Assembly (NCBI GenBank): GCA_045809945.1
Contig: JBJMWW010000011.1
Span: forward strand, 1 to 8,130
DNA length: 8,130 nt
Direction: 5' to 3'
Origin: CADDYX01 sp045809945
GTDB taxonomy: Bacteria > Verrucomicrobiota > Verrucomicrobiia > Chthoniobacterales > UBA10450
How positions within the stretch are numbered: the stretch's first letter is position 1; every line of letters begins with the position of its first letter. Positions 5,446-8,130 of this stretch are shown here, one piece after another. The notes below the pieces were generated by a model that was not told where the DNA came from, searched no databases, and saw nothing but the letters and a program-made list of their open reading frames with translations. The position numbers were made by a program, and so were the translations under genes.

Positions 5446-6237
5446 ATGGCGTCAGACCCTCCCGTGAACCGAGTCGCCTTGATCGCAGCGGCAGTTTTCT
5501 TCGTGAGCTTGTCCCTCGCGCGTGCCGATAGTTCGGTTGAGCAGGTTCAGCACGCCCTGAAAGACCAGGGCTTTTACTATGGCGAAATCACCGGACAGAT
5601 GGACGCCGACACGACTGCGGCGATTCGGCGGTTCCAAATCCGCAATGGTTTGAAAGTGACAGGCCAACTGGACGGAGAAACGCAAAAGTCTCTCGGCGTC
5701 TCTGGAGCCGCTGCGACGGTGAAGCCGAGCGCTGCAGCGACGGCGGCACCCCGGGCGACAACTCCACCGGACATCTCCGGTGGGCGTGATGAATCGGCGC
5801 CTCCGACCGAGCCGCAAATTCAGCCGAGTCCGCATGTCGAAGTACCTCCCGATTACAACCAACCGCCGCCTGACACGCAGCCGCCGCTCGAAGCGCAGCC
5901 CGGCATTACCGACGTGTTCGTCGGCACGCCTTTCGCAACGGCGCCGCCGGAGGTTCAGCAGCGCGTTGTAATCGGAGCGCAAACGGTGCTGATGCGGGCC
6001 GGCTATTACCGCAGCGGAATCGATGGAGACTTTGGTCCTGGAACGGCGGCAGCGTTGCGCGCCTACCAGGTGCGGGTCGGACTGGAGCCTACCGGACGGC
6101 TGGACATGCGAACCCTCAGCGCGCTCGGTTTGTTACCCGCGCAAAACCGACCGGGATTTTGGCCGCGGCATAGATTCATGCGACCGCCGGGAATCGAAAT
6201 CGCTCCGAATGGCGAGCCGATCTACCGGCCGCATTAG
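5446..6237 (+). CDS. Secreted protein with two peptidoglycan-binding (PG_binding_1) domains
   Basis: A 263-residue exported protein. A signal peptide occupies about residues 1-27 (hydrophobic ALIAAAVFFVSLSLARA). The first peptidoglycan-binding domain is at about 30-86 (VEQVQHALKDQGFYYGEITG, then AAIRRFQIRNGLKVTGQLD). A 60-residue Pro/Ala/Gln-rich linker follows (about 95-155), and the second domain is at about 168-230 (LMRAGYYRSGIDGDFGPGT, AAALRAYQVRVGLEPTGRLD). The tail to 263 has no recognised fold. No catalytic domain is present, so it is a wall-binding or scaffold protein rather than a hydrolase; the amidase encoded 14 nt upstream is a natural partner. The frame is open upstream to 5101 inside the amidase gene, but the signal peptide fixes the start at ATG 5446; GTG 5464, six codons on, is an alternative. 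The stop shares TTAG with the convergent DUF3108 gene. Confidence 0.88.
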   Translation: MASDPPVNRVALIAAAVFFVSLSLARADSSVEQVQHALKDQGFYYGEITGQMDADTTAAIRRFQIRNGLKVTGQLDGETQKSLGVSGAAATVKPSAAATAAPRATTPPDISGGRDESAPPTEPQIQPSPHVEVPPDYNQPPPDTQPPLEAQPGITDVFVGTPFATAPPEVQQRVVIGAQTVLMRAGYYRSGIDGDFGPGTAAALRAYQVRVGLEPTGRLDMRTLSALGLLPAQNRPGFWPRHRFMRPPGIEIAPNGEPIYRPH

Positions 6238-7034
6238 TCGCGCTTCGTCGCGCCTTCGAACTGCACCGACTGCAACTCGGCGAACACGGTGCCGACAAAG
6301 ATCTCCGCTTCGGCGCGAAGCAGCATGCGGTCGGCGTCGTCGGAAACCCAGATCGTCGCTTTTCGGAATTTCTTGTGCGGCTTGAGCTCGTTGTTACGTC
6401 CAATTTTCGCGAGCTTCAGGTCGCATTTGATCGCGTTGTAAGCACCGGCCGGCGTCGTGATCCGCTCGCGACCTTCGACGGTGACAGTGGTCAGGTACGG
6501 GTCCTTGGCCGGAAATACGACAGCGCGGACGGCGCTGCCATTCGTCAACGGCTGGCTGCGGGTGAAGAGCAAAGCCGTTTGAAGATCGAACAAATTCGCA
6601 ATGTCGAACCGTCGCACGCTCGACCCTGACTTCGAGTCGGTCCGCTTTGCCGTGACACCGCGCGCATCGAATGTGAGCTCGGTATGCACATTCTTTTTCC
6701 GCTCCACTTCAGTCTGTTTGACCTGAACCGGACGCATGGTCGCAGCCTCACCGGAAGCGAAATGTTCGGCATCGAATGGCCAGAGCCCGCGCGCCATGTC
6801 GATGGTGCGCGTCTTAGCCTCGATCGTGCAGCGGTCGCCGGTGCGGGTGAAATGGATGTCCGCCGTCGCCGCCGTCACACCGCTCCAGCCGAAGTTGTAG
6901 GTCGCATGGAGGGAGCGTAACGGCGGAAAATTGCCGGGGGTTGGCGGGGTCAACGTGCTCTGCCAGGTGTCCGCTGCATGGACGAACGAGATCGCGAGAG
7001 TTACCAGTCCCGCGCAGCCCAAATGTGGTTTCAC
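6234..7034 (-). CDS. Secreted DUF3108 family protein
   Basis: A 266-residue protein with signal peptide (MKPHLGCAGLVTLAISFVHA, cleavage likely after residue 20) and an all-beta body. The pattern fits DUF3108: an opening strand LHATYNFGWSGVTAATADIHF at about 42-62, the charged middle block with VERKKNVHTELTFD, DLQTALLFTRSQPL at about 150-163, VEGRERITTPAGAYNAIKCD at 187-205, and a closing ATIWVSDDADRMLLRAEAEI. The function of DUF3108 is not established; it is a periplasmic or envelope protein. The frame runs upstream to a GTG at 7091, but that codon lies inside the intrinsic terminator of ompH and would put 19 extra residues before the signal peptide. I chose GTG at 7034. A GGAGGAG lies 16 nt upstream of it, further than usual. 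The 3' end overlaps the peptidoglycan-binding gene in TTAG. The start is less certain than the gene. Confidence 0.8.
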   Translation of the reverse strand: MKPHLGCAGLVTLAISFVHAADTWQSTLTPPTPGNFPPLRSLHATYNFGWSGVTAATADIHFTRTGDRCTIEAKTRTIDMARGLWPFDAEHFASGEAATMRPVQVKQTEVERKKNVHTELTFDARGVTAKRTDSKSGSSVRRFDIANLFDLQTALLFTRSQPLTNGSAVRAVVFPAKDPYLTTVTVEGRERITTPAGAYNAIKCDLKLAKIGRNNELKPHKKFRKATIWVSDDADRMLLRAEAEIFVGTVFAELQSVQFEGATKRD

Positions 7035-7050
7035 CTGCGAGTATCTGCCG

Positions 7051-7057
7051 CTCCTCC
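7051..7057 (-). promoter_or_regulatory. Possible Shine-Dalgarno site for the DUF3108 gene
   Basis: GGAGGAG on the minus strand, the best Shine-Dalgarno match I found upstream of a gene in the window. It lies 16 nt from the chosen GTG start at 7034, which is longer than ideal, and no in-frame start codon is closer. It supports a start downstream of the terminator hairpin, not the far-upstream GTG at 7091. Confidence 0.35.
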
Positions 7058-7080
7058 GGCGCTTGCAATGTGGGTACAAC

Positions 7081-7107
7081 AAAAAACACACGTCGATCGA
7101 CGTGTGT
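7081..7107 (-). terminator. Intrinsic terminator downstream of ompH
   Basis: Bases 7086-7107 form a perfect 22-nt palindrome, each arm being ACACACGTCGA and its complement; as RNA it folds into a stem of about nine pairs with a small loop. On the minus strand it is followed directly by six T (7086-7081) and then GTTGT, the layout of a rho-independent terminator. It lies 23 nt after the ompH stop codon. The plus strand has no comparable T run after the stem, so the direction is clear. The DUF3108 gene downstream therefore needs its own promoter or readthrough. Confidence 0.85.
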
Positions 7108-7130
7108 CTCTTGTAGAGAATTGGTCCGAG

Positions 7131-7817
7131 CTACGGCTTCTTCGGGCTGGCCGCAGGCGATGCCTTGCTCGTTGACGATGTGCTCGACTTCGTGCCGGAC
7201 GTACCGGTCTCCACCGAAGTGGAGGGCTGATCGGTAGTCGCCGTGCTCACGCGACCCGGCTTATTGAGGGTCGCGATCACATCGCTCGTGAAATCCCAGT
7301 TTTCTTTCGCGTACATCACCAGCGGAACGCCATTTAAACTCGGGCCCGACTTGTCGAGCACGAGGTCGAGATTGTTGGCTTTGACGCGCTCGGTCACGAT
7401 GTCGGTGATTTCCTTCACGATGCCTTCACGCATGCGCAATGCCTGTTCCTGCAACTGACGCTCGCGTGTCTGCCGGAACTCGTTGATCTCGCGCTCCATG
7501 TTCTTGATGTTGGCGATCTTCTCGTCGCGCTCCTTGGCAAGCTGCGTCTTCTTGTCGCCGGCCAGGGCGGGGGAATCGAGCTGCTGGTTAAGCTTGTTGA
7601 TCTCGTCGAGCGATTTTTTGTAAGCGTCGGCGCGGTCGTCGTACTCTTTCTTAGCCGAATCTTTCGCTTCGTTGATCTTCTTCTCGGCGTCTTTGGTCTT
7701 GGTGTATTCTTTGAAGGCGCGGTTCATGTCGACCGTGCCAATTTTCAAGCCTTGAGCGAATCCAGCGGCGGGCAACGCGAACGCGGCGGCCACTGTGAGT
7801 AATAGCAGTTTGTTCAT
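7131..7817 (-). CDS. ompH: OmpH/Skp family periplasmic chaperone
   Basis: A 228-residue periplasmic chaperone that should hold outer-membrane proteins on their way to the BAM machine. A signal peptide MNKLLLLTVAAAFALPAAGFA occupies residues 1-21. The family opening strand QGLKIGTVDMNRAFKEY follows, then a long charged coiled coil (about 38-150; runs such as DEINKLNQQL and EREINEFRQTRERQLQEQAL) forming the tentacle arms. The closing strand NNLDLVLDKSG ends the fold near residue 183. After that comes a Ser/Thr/Lys/Pro-rich tail of about 40 residues (TSGTKSSTSSTSKASPAASP), which standard Skp lacks. It lies 58 nt downstream of the bamA end in the usual bamA-ompH order and is followed by an intrinsic terminator, so it should be the last gene of that operon. 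No clear Shine-Dalgarno sequence precedes the ATG. Confidence 0.94.
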   Translation of the reverse strand: MNKLLLLTVAAAFALPAAGFAQGLKIGTVDMNRAFKEYTKTKDAEKKINEAKDSAKKEYDDRADAYKKSLDEINKLNQQLDSPALAGDKKTQLAKERDEKIANIKNMEREINEFRQTRERQLQEQALRMREGIVKEITDIVTERVKANNLDLVLDKSGPSLNGVPLVMYAKENWDFTSDVIATLNKPGRVSTATTDQPSTSVETGTSGTKSSTSSTSKASPAASPKKP

Positions 7818-7875
7818 AACAGGGTGAATCGGTTGGATATAGGAACGCGTTTAGACCGAGGACGCAACGGGCCGT

Positions 7876-8130
7876 TCAAAATTGATAGCCGACGTTGAAA
7901 TTGAAGTGACCGCCGCCACCGCGACCGTCGCGCTGAATCGGATACCCGTAATCAACACGTAACGGGCCGATCGGCAAGTCGAGACGGAGTCCAACGCCCA
8001 CATCCGACGCCCAGCTGTCAGCCGAGTAGTCCCACGAAGCGGCGTTGACGAAGCCGACATCGTAGAAAACCGCCAGGCGCACCTTTTCAACAACGGGCAT
8101 CGTGAGTTCGACCGTTGCCCGCGCCATCGA
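7876..8130 (-). CDS. bamA: BamA outer-membrane assembly barrel, C-terminal end (partial, runs off the window)
   Basis: Only the last 84 codons of a longer gene are in the window; the frame is open through the right edge, so the Met codon at 8127 is internal. The fragment is an outer-membrane beta-barrel end: KVRLAVFYDVGFVNAASWDY, then a Ser/Asp turn, VGVGLRLDLPIGPLRVDYGY with the PIGPLRxDY motif typical of BamA/Omp85 barrels, and the last strand FNFNVGYQF ending in Phe, the expected C-terminal signal for outer-membrane insertion. A Gly/Arg-rich loop (RDGRGGGGH) comes before the last strand. BamA inserts barrel proteins into the outer membrane. The adjacent downstream ompH gene strengthens the assignment over other Omp85 members such as TamA. 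Confidence 0.9.
   Translation of the reverse strand, partial: SMARATVELTMPVVEKVRLAVFYDVGFVNAASWDYSADSWASDVGVGLRLDLPIGPLRVDYGYPIQRDGRGGGGHFNFNVGYQF

Noticed and set aside
5764..5783. 8-bp perfect stem with a 4-nt loop (CCACCGGA and its complement)
   Set aside because: It lies inside the proline-rich linker of the peptidoglycan-binding gene and has no T run after it, so it is probably chance structure in GC-rich repeats and not a terminator.
7107..7119. Small second hairpin TCTCT-TGT-AGAGA next to the terminator
   Set aside because: Only five weak pairs and no T run; probably chance, although it might add to the terminator structure.

Overview
The window reads as chromosomal DNA from a diderm (Gram-negative type), GC-rich bacterium. 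The outer membrane is implied by the C-terminal end of a BamA-type barrel next to an OmpH/Skp periplasmic chaperone. The central gene set is a very small ubiquitin-like modifier of the UBact type followed by both 20S proteasome subunits. Together with a GYF-domain protein and a DUF3108 protein, it points to a Verrucomicrobiota-like lineage (perhaps a soil Chthoniobacterales/Spartobacteria relative). That placement is inference from gene content; no rRNA or other phylogenetic marker lies in the window. Gene density is very high and most starts have no clear Shine-Dalgarno sequence. There are no tRNA or rRNA genes, insertion sequences, phage genes or CRISPR arrays.

Layout. (1) 43-1794 (+): a complete ABC exporter half-transporter of MsbA type. 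(2) 2804-1791 (-): a two-gene unit, an exported LysM/coiled-coil protein followed after 3 nt by a protein with two GYF_2-like domains and a coiled coil. It converges on the ABC gene, sharing 4 nt. (3) 2805-2886: an 82-nt divergent intergenic region. (4) 2887-6237 (+): a compact five-gene run with a 56-codon UBact gene, proteasome beta (prcB), proteasome alpha (prcA), an Amidase_3 N-acetylmuramoyl-L-alanine amidase, and a secreted protein with two peptidoglycan-binding domains. The first three genes overlap by 1 and 4 nt and so look translationally coupled. (5) 8130-6234 (-): the end of bamA, then ompH, a strong intrinsic terminator, and a DUF3108 secreted protein that converges on the peptidoglycan-binding gene, again sharing 4 nt.

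The main discovery is the UBact-proteasome module. UBact is a Pup-like protein that ends in Gly-Glu, so the C-terminal glutamate needed for isopeptide ligation is encoded directly. The beta subunit keeps Thr1, Asp17 and Lys33 in mature numbering after a 49-residue propeptide, so the core should be active. The ligase (PafA type), the depupylase (Dop type) and the ATPase ring (Mpa/ARC type) are not in the window. The same transcript probably continues into cell-wall genes, and the divergent LysM gene is also cell-wall related, so the proteasome genes sit in an envelope-biogenesis neighbourhood.
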